A stretch of 6,130 bases of DNA from an uncultured Parvimonas sp. (lineage in GTDB: Bacteria > Bacillota > Clostridia > Tissierellales > Peptoniphilaceae). Shown here piece after piece: positions 1 to 6,001 of this stretch. Numbering within the stretch: position 1 is the stretch's first letter; every line of letters begins with the position of its first letter. A program made the translations under genes and the position numbers. The DNA lies in NCBI GenBank assembly GCA_902470455.1, contig CABRGI010000047.1:1-6130 (forward strand), given 5' to 3'. A model generated the notes under the pieces. That model saw only the letters and a list, made by a program, of their open reading frames with translations. It was not told the DNA's origin and did not search any database.

Positions 1-1289
1 TTGTTAAATGTCGCCATTACTGCTGAAAATGCGGTTAAGAAATCCGGAACTGTAAAGGATATTAATACTGTAAAAATTATTATTAAAAATATATAAATTA
101 CAAAATAACTCTTTACCTCCTCCAATACTTCATTTCCAACAAGTTTATTATCTACTTTTACACTTAAAACTCTTTTTGGATTTATAGCCTTTCTAAATTG
201 TAAAATAGATGACTTAACCAAAATTATAAATCTTGAAATCTTCAAACCACCTGCAGTTGATCCCGCACAGGCACCTGTAAACATCAGGAACAACAAAATC
301 GCATGAGAAAAAGTAGGCCATTTTCCAAAGTCAACAGTAGCATATCCGGTTGTAGATATTATTGAAGAAACTGAAAAGAATATATCTTTTATAGCTGTTA
401 AATAAGAAGTATAATTATGTCTTATATTAAAGAATATTAAAACAACACTTCCAAAGACTATAAGCAAATACCATCTCAATTCTTCACTCTTAAATCCGTC
501 TCTTGCTTTTCCTATTAAAATTACATAAAATAAATTAAAATTAATACCAAAAATTATCATTGCAGTTGCCAAAATCATCTCAACTACAGGACTATTATAA
601 TATGCAATTGAATTTGCCCTTATTCCAAAACCACCAGTTCCTGCAGCTCCAAAAGCATGAACGAAAGAATCAAAAACAGGATGACCAACTAAAATTAGTA
701 AAATTATCAAAATTCCTGTCATAGCAAAATAAATTTTATACAAAAGTCTAGCAGTATAACTCATTTTTGCAACAAATTTTCCAAAAATCGGTCCAGGAAC
801 TTCTGCTTTCATAATATGAGAATTTCTATTTGAACGAGGTAAAATCGCAAGTGCAAAAACTAAAATTCCCATACCTCCAATCAAATGTGTAAAACTTCTC
901 CAAAATAGCATTGAATGACTAAGTTCTTCAACATTGCTTAAAATACTAGCTCCTGTAGTTGTAAATCCACTTGAAGTTTCAAAAAATGCATCAATAAAAT
1001 TAGGAATTGAACCTGAGAAAACAAATGGCAAAGCCCCAAAGGCAGATAAAAGTATCCAAGATAATGAAACTATTATAAATCCTTCTTTTTCATAAAAAGC
1101 TCCACTTGCATCAGATTTATATCCTAGTAAATAACCACTCAACAATAATAAAAATATTGTTACTAAAAAACTTAAAATATTACTATAATTTTCTTTATAT
1201 ATGAGAGAAACTATAACAGGTAAAAGTAAAAATCCTGCCTCAATATATAAAATTTTACTTAAAATATATCTTATAATTTTATTATTCAT
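1..1289 (-). CDS. trkH: TrkH-family potassium uptake channel subunit, partial (C-terminus beyond the left edge)
   Basis: This is the membrane subunit of a Trk-type K+ uptake system, which forms the K+ pathway and is gated by cytoplasmic TrkA. I translated 429 codons from the ATG at 1289 with no stop before the window edge. The protein is very hydrophobic and shows the repeated membrane-P-loop-membrane plan of the family. Filter segments are TTTGAS at about 110-115, GTGGFG at 217-222 and STTGYAT at 312-318. The reading breaks off at ATFN, just where the fourth filter (normally NNxGPG) should begin. The intramembrane gate loop GACAGSTAGGLK lies at 339-350. Family members are about 450-490 residues, so only the last helix and C-terminus are missing. 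It begins 7 nt after the trkA stop. Its Shine-Dalgarno AGGTG (1298-1294) overlaps the trkA TAG, suggesting translational coupling. KtrB is the nearest alternative, but the TrkA partner has two RCK units, which favours Trk. Confidence 0.93.
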   Translation of the reverse strand, partial: MNNKIIRYILSKILYIEAGFLLLPVIVSLIYKENYSNILSFLVTIFLLLLSGYLLGYKSDASGAFYEKEGFIIVSLSWILLSAFGALPFVFSGSIPNFIDAFFETSSGFTTTGASILSNVEELSHSMLFWRSFTHLIGGMGILVFALAILPRSNRNSHIMKAEVPGPIFGKFVAKMSYTARLLYKIYFAMTGILIILLILVGHPVFDSFVHAFGAAGTGGFGIRANSIAYYNSPVVEMILATAMIIFGINFNLFYVILIGKARDGFKSEELRWYLLIVFGSVVLIFFNIRHNYTSYLTAIKDIFFSVSSIISTTGYATVDFGKWPTFSHAILLFLMFTGACAGSTAGGLKISRFIILVKSSILQFRKAINPKRVLSVKVDNKLVGNEVLEEVKSYFVIYIFLIIIFTVLISFTVPDFLTAFSAVMATFN

Positions 1290-1296
1290 AATACAC

Positions 1297-2652
1297 CTAT
1301 ACTAAGATTGAATCTATATTTTGTATCAAATTTGCCTTTGAAATAACTATTACACTATCCTCAACCATAATTGAATCATTACCTGAAGGGAAAATTAGTT
1401 TATTATCCCTAATTATATATGCTATAAGCACATTCTCTTTTATATCTAAATCTTTTAAAGGAATATCGATCGCTCTTGATTTTTTATTTACTTTTATTTC
1501 AACTGCTTCAACATTATTAGATAATCTATGTAAAGTTTCAATATTAGAACCCTCACTATTAATAATTGACCTAACTACACTTATTATTATATCTGAAACT
1601 AATTTTTTAGGTGTAACAAAAGAAAAACTATCTGTAGGCGGAATAATATTCAAAAGAGAAATTCTACTAACTTTTGCAACTGCTTTTTTAACATTAAGTT
1701 TTTTTGCAAACATACCTAACATAATGTTTTCTTCATCAATTCCTGTTAATGCTACACATGCATCATAATCTTTCAATCCTTCTTCATCTATAACATCTGA
1801 ATCAGATCCATCTGCACAAATAACCTTAACTTTTGAAGGAAATTTCTCACTAAAAGAAGTTGCTAATTCTCGATTAACTTCAACTAATTTTACCTTTATA
1901 TTTTCCTTAATTAAATTTGAAATTAAATAATAAGAAATTCTACTACCTCCTATTATAAAAACAGATTCAATTTTTTTATCCCCAATATTTAACATATTAT
2001 AGAATTTATATACAAATTCATCAGTTCCTGTAAAATGAACCTTATCTCCTTCTCTTATGATAAATTCTCCGGAAGGAATAAAAATTTCTCCTTGTCTTTC
2101 AACAATTCCTATTAAAACTTTTATATTAAATTTTTGTTGTAAATCCTTAATTTTAACATCCTTCAAAGGACTATTTTCTCCTACTGAAATTCCTATAAGT
2201 TTTACTCTACCATCAACAAAAGTCTCAACTGAATGAGCAAAAGGATACTTTAATCCCCTTGAAATTTCTCTTGCTGCAACAAATTCTGGATTTATAACTA
2301 AATCAATTCCTAGTGCATCTTTTACAAAATCATATTTAGCGTAATATTCAGGATTTCTAACACGAGCTATAGTATATTTTGCCCCCATATTTTTAGCAAA
2401 AATACAAGATATAATATTTACTTCATCACTTTCCGTAACAGAAATAAAAATATCACTATCTTCAACTCCTGCTTCTTCTAAAACTTCATAGTTAGTACCA
2501 CTACCAGAAATTCCCATTATATCATATTTAGACAACATCTCATTTAATATTGCTTGTCTTTTTTCTATTAAAATAATATCATTATCATCTGTATTCAAAT
2601 CAGTAAACAAATACTCTCCAACCTTACCGGCCCCAACAATTATAATTTTCAT
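1297..2652 (-). CDS. trkA: Trk potassium uptake system regulatory subunit TrkA (two tandem RCK units)
   Basis: This is the cytoplasmic nucleotide-binding subunit that binds TrkH and controls K+ flux. The protein has 451 residues, close to the roughly 450-460 usual for TrkA, and has the expected duplicated architecture. The first Rossmann (RCK_N) domain spans about 1-120, with an intact GAGKVG loop at 7-12 and an acidic E30 at the end of strand 2 for the nucleotide ribose. The first RCK_C domain is about 140-220. The second Rossmann domain is about 228-345, with a degenerate loop GGSRIS at 235-240. The second RCK_C is about 370-451. Both C domains carry an F(I)PSG strand (191-195 and 421-424), a visible trace of the duplication. 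The frame is open nine codons further upstream, but the start at 2652 is chosen because GGAGG lies 5 nt before it and MKIIIVGAGKVG is the classic family N-terminus. It leads the trkA-trkH operon. Family knowledge: RCK_C domains in Firmicutes often bind c-di-AMP; nothing here proves it. Confidence 0.95.
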   Translation of the reverse strand: MKIIIVGAGKVGEYLFTDLNTDDNDIILIEKRQAILNEMLSKYDIMGISGSGTNYEVLEEAGVEDSDIFISVTESDEVNIISCIFAKNMGAKYTIARVRNPEYYAKYDFVKDALGIDLVINPEFVAAREISRGLKYPFAHSVETFVDGRVKLIGISVGENSPLKDVKIKDLQQKFNIKVLIGIVERQGEIFIPSGEFIIREGDKVHFTGTDEFVYKFYNMLNIGDKKIESVFIIGGSRISYYLISNLIKENIKVKLVEVNRELATSFSEKFPSKVKVICADGSDSDVIDEEGLKDYDACVALTGIDEENIMLGMFAKKLNVKKAVAKVSRISLLNIIPPTDSFSFVTPKKLVSDIIISVVRSIINSEGSNIETLHRLSNNVEAVEIKVNKKSRAIDIPLKDLDIKENVLIAYIIRDNKLIFPSGNDSIMVEDSVIVISKANLIQNIDSILV

Positions 2653-2657
2653 AAATA

Positions 2658-2662
2658 CCTCC
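2658..2662 (-). promoter_or_regulatory. Ribosome binding site that fixes the trkA start
   Basis: On the minus strand GGAGG is followed by TATTT and then ATG (2652). This spacing is ideal. The upstream in-frame ATG at 2679 has no such site and would overlap the predicted promoter -10 box, so it is unlikely to be used. Confidence 0.85.
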
Positions 2663-2669
2663 AGTTCAT

Positions 2670-2697
2670 AGTATATCATATTTTAAAAAAACTTCAA
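2670..2697 (-). promoter_or_regulatory. Predicted sigma-A type promoter of trkA-trkH
   Basis: Reading the minus strand, TTGAAG (2697-2692) is followed by a 16-nt spacer and TATACT (2675-2670). The bases TGA just before the -10 box make an extended -10. The transcription start should fall near 2663-2665, giving an mRNA leader of only about 11-13 nt that begins right at the ribosome binding site. There is therefore no room for a riboswitch in this leader. Confidence 0.65.
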
Positions 2698-2732
2698 TAG
2701 AAAACAATAATTAAAGAAAATCATCATTTTAT

Positions 2733-2747
2733 TGATATTCATTATTA
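2733..2747. promoter_or_regulatory. Possible Fur/PerR-type operator upstream of sod
   Basis: The 15-mer TGATATTCATTATTA matches the Fur 7-1-7 consensus TGATAATnATTATCA at 12 of 14 specified positions, and the PerR consensus TTATAATnATTATAA at 11 of 14. It lies between the divergent trkA and sod promoters. Metal- or peroxide-responsive control of a superoxide dismutase is common. The background is extremely AT-rich, so a match of this quality could arise by chance. This is a candidate, not a demonstrated site. Confidence 0.3.
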
Positions 2748-2781
2748 AAGTTTCAAAAAATTCCCTATGGGTAAAATAGAC

Positions 2782-2811
2782 TTGAAAAACAAAATCGTTT
2801 TTAAATATTTT
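2782..2811 (+). promoter_or_regulatory. Predicted promoter of the superoxide dismutase gene
   Basis: TTGAAA (2782-2787) is followed after 18 nt by TATTTT (2806-2811). A better TATAAT at 2811-2816 is 23 nt away, and its start point would fall inside the Shine-Dalgarno. An alternative is the -10-like TAAAAT at 2772-2777 with no good -35, which would give a leader of about 50 nt. The exact promoter is uncertain, but one is expected here because the gene is alone and divergent from trkA. Confidence 0.4.
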
Positions 2812-2831
2812 ATAATTTTAGGAGGAAAGAA

Positions 2832-3476
2832 ATGGCATTTGAATTAGTAAAATTAAATTATGCATATGATGCATTAGAACCTGTAATTGATAAGGAAACT
2901 ATGGAAATTCATCATAGCAAACACCATCAAGCTTATGTAAATAACTTAAATAACTTAATTAAAGATACAGTGTTTGAAGAAGCTTCATTAGAAGAAATTT
3001 TAACACATTTAGAACATGCACCAGAAGATAAAAAGAATGGAATTAGAAATAATGTTGGTGGAGTTTTTAACCACAATTTATTCTGGGAAAGTATGACTCC
3101 AGGCGGATCAAAAGAACCTGTTGGTGAAGTTGCTAAAAAAATTGCTGAAAAATTTGGAGATTTTGAAACTTTTAAAGAAGAATTCAACAAAAAAGGTGCT
3201 GGACAATTTGGTTCAGGTTGGGTATGGCTTGTTTGTGATAAAGAAGGAAATATTGATGTAGTTGCTACTCCTAATCAAGATTGCCCTATTTCTTGTGGAA
3301 AAGTTATTCTTTTAGGAAATGATGTTTGGGAACATGCTTATTATTTAAAATATCAAAACAGAAGACCTGAATACCTAAAAGAATGGTGGAAAGTTGTAAA
3401 CTGGGATGTAGTTGAAGCAAGATACCAAAAAAGAAATCCAGAATCTTGTGGCTGTGGCTGCGGTTGTGGATGTTAA
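2832..3476 (+). CDS. sodA: Manganese-type superoxide dismutase with a Cys-Gly repeat tail
   Basis: This enzyme converts superoxide to O2 and H2O2 in the cytoplasm. The 214-residue protein has the Fe/Mn-SOD fold signatures throughout. Metal ligands are H27, H81, D164 and H168, the last two in DVWEHAYY. G77 and Q149 (in NQD) mark the Mn-type second shell; Fe-type enzymes instead place the key Gln near residue 69. FGSGW is at 126-130. A cambialistic enzyme cannot be excluded. AGGAGG (2820-2825) lies 6 nt before the ATG. Two things are odd. The segment after NQD reads CPISCG (151-156) where relatives usually have S/N-P-L and no cysteines. The protein also ends in SCGCGCGCGC (205-214), giving five cysteines at alternating positions after the normal end of the fold. 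The gene is monocistronic, with its own promoter region and terminator. Confidence 0.95.
   Translation: MAFELVKLNYAYDALEPVIDKETMEIHHSKHHQAYVNNLNNLIKDTVFEEASLEEILTHLEHAPEDKKNGIRNNVGGVFNHNLFWESMTPGGSKEPVGEVAKKIAEKFGDFETFKEEFNKKGAGQFGSGWVWLVCDKEGNIDVVATPNQDCPISCGKVILLGNDVWEHAYYLKYQNRRPEYLKEWWKVVNWDVVEARYQKRNPESCGCGCGCGC
3447..3473 (+). repeat. Short in-frame tandem repeat encoding the Cys-Gly tail of Sod
   Basis: Four copies of a degenerate 6-mer TGYGGN followed by a final TGT encode CGCGCGCGC directly before the stop codon. The tract is about 59% G+C (16 of 27), far above its surroundings. Codons vary between copies (tgt/tgc and ggc/ggt/gga), so this is not a perfect recent slippage product, and the amino-acid pattern seems to have been retained. 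Confidence 0.85.
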
Positions 3477-3486
3477 TTAAAATATT

Positions 3487-3515
3487 AAGAGATTTCAAAC
3501 GAAATCTCTTTTTTT
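3487..3515 (+). terminator. Intrinsic terminator of the sod gene
   Basis: A perfect 10-bp stem (3487-3496 with 3501-3510, starting AAGAGATTTC) with a 4-nt AAAC loop runs into a T tract ending at 3515. It begins 10 nt after the sod stop codon. The opposite strand lacks a T run on the other side, so it mainly serves the plus strand. Confidence 0.9.
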
Positions 3516-3527
3516 ATTGTACAATAA
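3514..3527. repeat. Perfect 14-bp palindrome
   Basis: TTATTGTACAATAA reads identically on both strands. It starts within the T tract of the sod terminator and is not part of the terminator stem. It could be a protein-binding site, the scar of an insertion, or chance. No gene starts nearby, so a promoter operator role is not obvious. Confidence 0.5.
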
Positions 3528-3586
3528 CAGGTTTCCGCATTTCCTCTCAATGTGAAATATCGTAGAAAGATGAGGTTCTTCTATAC
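3528..3586. other. Unexplained non-coding stretch of higher G+C between converging terminators
   Basis: This stretch of about 59 bp, located between the sod and flavodoxin terminators, is about 39% G+C by hand count, clearly above the surrounding non-coding DNA. It has no start codon with a ribosome binding site, no promoter-terminator pair and no convincing hairpin. One plus-strand frame gives a few residues (GFRISSQCEIS) and then a stop. It may be a remnant of an insertion sequence end or other acquired DNA, but I cannot assign it to a family. Confidence 0.35.
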
Positions 3587-3617
3587 AAAAATAGCCGACT
3601 TGAAATTAAGTCGGCTA
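3587..3617 (-). terminator. Intrinsic terminator of the DXS-like/flavodoxin operon
   Basis: A perfect 10-bp, GC-containing stem (TAGCCGACTT, 3592-3601, with 3608-3617) and 6-nt loop is followed on the minus strand by TTTTT (3591-3587). It starts 5 nt past the flavodoxin stop codon and faces the sod terminator, so the two converging units are insulated from each other. Confidence 0.88.
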
Positions 3618-3622
3618 ACATT

Positions 3623-4096
3623 TTATAAACTTTCAATCCAATTTTTAATTATTTCATCACTATCTTTAATGTCAAATCTTCTTCCTTCTTTTAGAACTGA
3701 ACCCTTACAGGAATTTTTCAATTCTTTGTTAGTATTTCCCATTAAACTTTCTCCTGAAGTCGCAAAAGGAATAATAGTTTTTCCTGTTAAATTATAACTT
3801 TCTAAAAAAGTATTTATGATTGTAGGTGCAATATACCACCAAATAGGAAATCCTACATAGATAGTATCATAGTCATCAATATTATTAATCTTGTTTGCTA
3901 TTTCAGGTCTAAATGATTTGTTTTTCATTTCGATACTGCTACGACTATTTTCATTCATCCAGTTTAAATCTTCATCTGTGTAAATTTCCTTAGGCACAAT
4001 TTCATGTAAATTCGCTCCTGCAATTTTTGAAATTCTTTCTGCAAGTTTTTTTGTTACTCCACTTGCACTAAAAAATGCTACTAATTTTTTACTCAT
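3623..4096 (-). CDS. Small flavodoxin family protein (FMN-binding)
   Basis: This is a 157-residue cytosolic flavodoxin-fold protein, expected to carry FMN and act as a one- or two-electron carrier or small reductase. The N-terminus shows a beta strand (KLVAFFS) followed by the FMN phosphate-binding loop SASGVT at 10-15. YVGFPIWWYIAP at 80-91 is the typical aromatic isoalloxazine-flanking loop of the short flavodoxins common in Firmicutes and Bacteroidetes (Flavodoxin_4 type, from memory). PFATSGES at 110-117 supplies the second flavin-contacting loop. The length fits the family. The start at 4096 has AGGAGG 7 nt upstream (4109-4104). It follows the DXS-like gene by 18 nt with no terminator between, so the two are probably co-transcribed. 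Its redox partner is unknown. It could serve isoprenoid reductases or be a general stress-type flavodoxin. Confidence 0.88.
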   Translation of the reverse strand: MSKKLVAFFSASGVTKKLAERISKIAGANLHEIVPKEIYTDEDLNWMNENSRSSIEMKNKSFRPEIANKINNIDDYDTIYVGFPIWWYIAPTIINTFLESYNLTGKTIIPFATSGESLMGNTNKELKNSCKGSVLKEGRRFDIKDSDEIIKNWIESL

Positions 4097-4114
4097 AACT
4101 TGACCTCCTATTTC

Positions 4115-5869
4115 TTATTTTTCTAATAATTCTTTAATATCTTTTACAATTTGTTTTTTTGAAATTCCATTTTCTATAAGGAATTTTTTACTAATAAATC
4201 TATCTGGAAAACTCTTTTTAATTCCATAATTTTTAACTTTAATATCTGATGAACCATAAAATCTTGAAACTTTTTCACCAAAGCCTCCATCTAATACACT
4301 ATCTTCTAATGTTATTACTAATTTGTGATCTTCCTTTAATTTTTCTAATAATTCTTCGTCTAAACCAGTAATATAAACAGGATTAATTAGAGTAACCTCC
4401 CCTAATTCATCAGCTATTTCTTTACCTAAATTATAGAAATTACTTAGGGCTAAAATAGCTACATCTTTTCCTTTTTTAGTTACTTTAGATTTATTTAAAA
4501 TAGAATAATCCGTTTTATCTTCTTCTCCGGTTGATACAACGTCAACTACCGGAACTCTTATTGCTACTGGATGTTCCGTTTGATTTAAACCCCAGTCTAA
4601 CATCTTGAAATATTCTTCTTTATTTGTAGGTGCAAGGTAAACTAAGTTTGGAATATTAGAAATCATTGGTATATCAAAAATTCCAAGATGAGTTGCATCA
4701 CTTTCTTCATAAATTGATGCTCCATAGACCAATATTAAAGCAGGATTATTATTTAAACATAAGTCATGAGAAAGCTGATCATAAGTTCTTTGCATAAATG
4801 TACTATATACACAAAAAACAGGTTTCGCTCCATTTTTTGCAAGTCCTGAGGACATAGCAACGGCATGTTCTTCTGCTATTCCAACATCAATATATTGTTT
4901 GCCCATTTCTTCCCTAATTTCTTTTGAAAATCTAAAAGCCCCTGGAGTTCCAGCATTTAAAACAGCAACTGTTTTATCTTTTTTAATTGCATTTAACAAA
5001 TAATCTACAGTTAAATTTTTATAGTTTTCTACATTTTGTAGATTTCCAAATGTTTTAAATTCTCCTGTTTCAATATCAAAAGGTGCTCCATAGTGAAATC
5101 TTTCTCTATTTATTTCTGCGGGTTTAAATCCATTACCTTTAGTTGTTGAAAGATGAACAACTACAGGTTTCTTCATATCTTTAACTGACTTAAATGCTGA
5201 AATAAGTTCTTCAATGTCATTACCATCATCAACATAGATATAATCAAGACCCATTGCTTTAAATAGATTATCTTCAGCTTTTCCTTTAGATTCTCTTAAA
5301 TCATAAAGATTTTTATAAAGACCACCATGATTTTCCGCAATGGATTGATCATTATCATTTATAACTACAATCATATTGCTATCAAGTTCGTAAATATTAT
5401 TTAGTCCTTCAAGAGCTTCTCCCCCACTTAAAGACCCATCTCCAATAACCGCAATAACATTTCCATTTTCTCCTTTTAAATCTCTTGCTTTTGCAAGACC
5501 ACAAGCAAGACTAATTGAAGTCGAAGTATGTCCTATTGTAAATAAATCATGTTCACTCTCTGTTGGAGAAGTAAATCCAGAAACTGAACCGTATTTTTCA
5601 GGAATCATAAAAGCATCTTTTCTTCCTGTCAACATTTTGTGTACATAAGTTTGATGGGAAACATCAAAAACTATATTATCTTTTGGAGAGTCGAAAACAT
5701 AATGAAGTGCAACTGTAAACTCCAATGATCCTAGGTTAGGTCCAATATGCCCTCCCTTTGCACTAAGTCTTTTCAATAAATGTGTTCTAAGTTCAACAAC
5801 TAATTCTTTTAATTCATCAATAGATAATTTTTTTACATCATCTGGCGAATTAATTTTTTCTAAGTACAT
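4115..5869 (-). CDS. dxs: 1-deoxy-D-xylulose-5-phosphate synthase-like thiamine-diphosphate enzyme (short form)
   Basis: This is a transketolase-superfamily protein of 584 residues; canonical DXS is about 620. DXS makes 1-deoxyxylulose 5-phosphate from pyruvate and glyceraldehyde 3-phosphate for isoprenoids, thiamine and pyridoxal. Visible features are H41 (E. coli H49), the ThDP/Mg motif with GDG at 143-145 and N173, H259 (E. coli H299), catalytic E333 in DVGIAEEHAV, then YSTFMQR with Y355 and R361 (E. coli Y392 and R398), and H394. Compared with E. coli DXS as I remember it, R420 is G383, D427 is S390, R478 is V441, and H257 of GPVDGH is N217. The loop between N173 and N217 is about 32 residues shorter. 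It matches the short DXS variant annotated in many Firmicutes, so the exact reaction is uncertain. AGGAGG (5882-5877) lies 7 nt before the ATG. It is the first gene of an operon with the flavodoxin and is divergent from thiN. Confidence 0.85.
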   Translation of the reverse strand: MYLEKINSPDDVKKLSIDELKELVVELRTHLLKRLSAKGGHIGPNLGSLEFTVALHYVFDSPKDNIVFDVSHQTYVHKMLTGRKDAFMIPEKYGSVSGFTSPTESEHDLFTIGHTSTSISLACGLAKARDLKGENGNVIAVIGDGSLSGGEALEGLNNIYELDSNMIVVINDNDQSIAENHGGLYKNLYDLRESKGKAEDNLFKAMGLDYIYVDDGNDIEELISAFKSVKDMKKPVVVHLSTTKGNGFKPAEINRERFHYGAPFDIETGEFKTFGNLQNVENYKNLTVDYLLNAIKKDKTVAVLNAGTPGAFRFSKEIREEMGKQYIDVGIAEEHAVAMSSGLAKNGAKPVFCVYSTFMQRTYDQLSHDLCLNNNPALILVYGASIYEESDATHLGIFDIPMISNIPNLVYLAPTNKEEYFKMLDWGLNQTEHPVAIRVPVVDVVSTGEEDKTDYSILNKSKVTKKGKDVAILALSNFYNLGKEIADELGEVTLINPVYITGLDEELLEKLKEDHKLVITLEDSVLDGGFGEKVSRFYGSSDIKVKNYGIKKSFPDRFISKKFLIENGISKKQIVKDIKELLEK

Positions 5870-5913
5870 AGTATCTCCTCCTTTTATATGAAATTCTAAC
5901 TATACTTTATTAG

Positions 5914-5942
5914 ATTATACCCTTAATAAATATAATTTTCAA
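5914..5942 (-). promoter_or_regulatory. Strong predicted promoter of the DXS-like/flavodoxin operon
   Basis: On the minus strand TTGAAA (5942-5937), a 17-nt spacer and TATAAT (5919-5914) form an almost perfect vegetative promoter. The start point should be near 5907, giving a leader of about 38 nt that holds the AGGAGG site. The leader is too short for a TPP riboswitch. Confidence 0.8.
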
Positions 5943-5964
5943 TAGTTTAAATTTTTAAAAATTG

Positions 5965-5973
5965 TGTTAAAAT
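5965..5973 (+). promoter_or_regulatory. Predicted extended -10 promoter element of thiN
   Basis: TGTTAAAAT is an extended -10 (TGn plus TAAAAT at 5968-5973). The -35 region 17 nt upstream (GTTTAA, 5945-5950) is poor and immediately abuts the -35 of the divergent promoter. The predicted start near 5980 leaves a leader of about 22 nt containing AGGAGAG. Confidence 0.45.
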
Positions 5974-6001
5974 ATAAATATATAAAATTAGGAGAGTAAA
6001 T

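Noticed and set aside
2653..2679. Nine-codon upstream extension of trkA (ATG at 2679)
   Set aside because: It overlaps the predicted -10 box and lacks a ribosome binding site, whereas the ATG at 2652 has GGAGG at ideal spacing and the family N-terminus.
2653..2831. c-di-AMP or potassium-type riboswitch before trkA
   Set aside because: The predicted trkA leader is only about 11-13 nt and the region is simple AT-rich sequence without a structured aptamer-like pattern.
2933..3190. Minus-strand open frame of 85 codons inside sod
   Set aside because: It lies wholly antisense to a well-supported gene, has no ribosome binding site, and its translation resembles no family.
3304..3498. Minus-strand open frame of 64 codons over the 3' end of sod
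   Set aside because: It is antisense to the conserved C-terminal part of Sod and starts inside the sod terminator; no supporting signals.
3552..3797. Plus-strand open frame of 81 codons
   Set aside because: It runs through the flavodoxin terminator and antisense to the flavodoxin 3' end, has no Shine-Dalgarno, and is best read as a shadow.
5870..6001. TPP riboswitch upstream of thiN or the DXS-like gene
   Set aside because: Both predicted leaders (about 22 and 38 nt) are far too short, and I see no THI-box-like conserved core.
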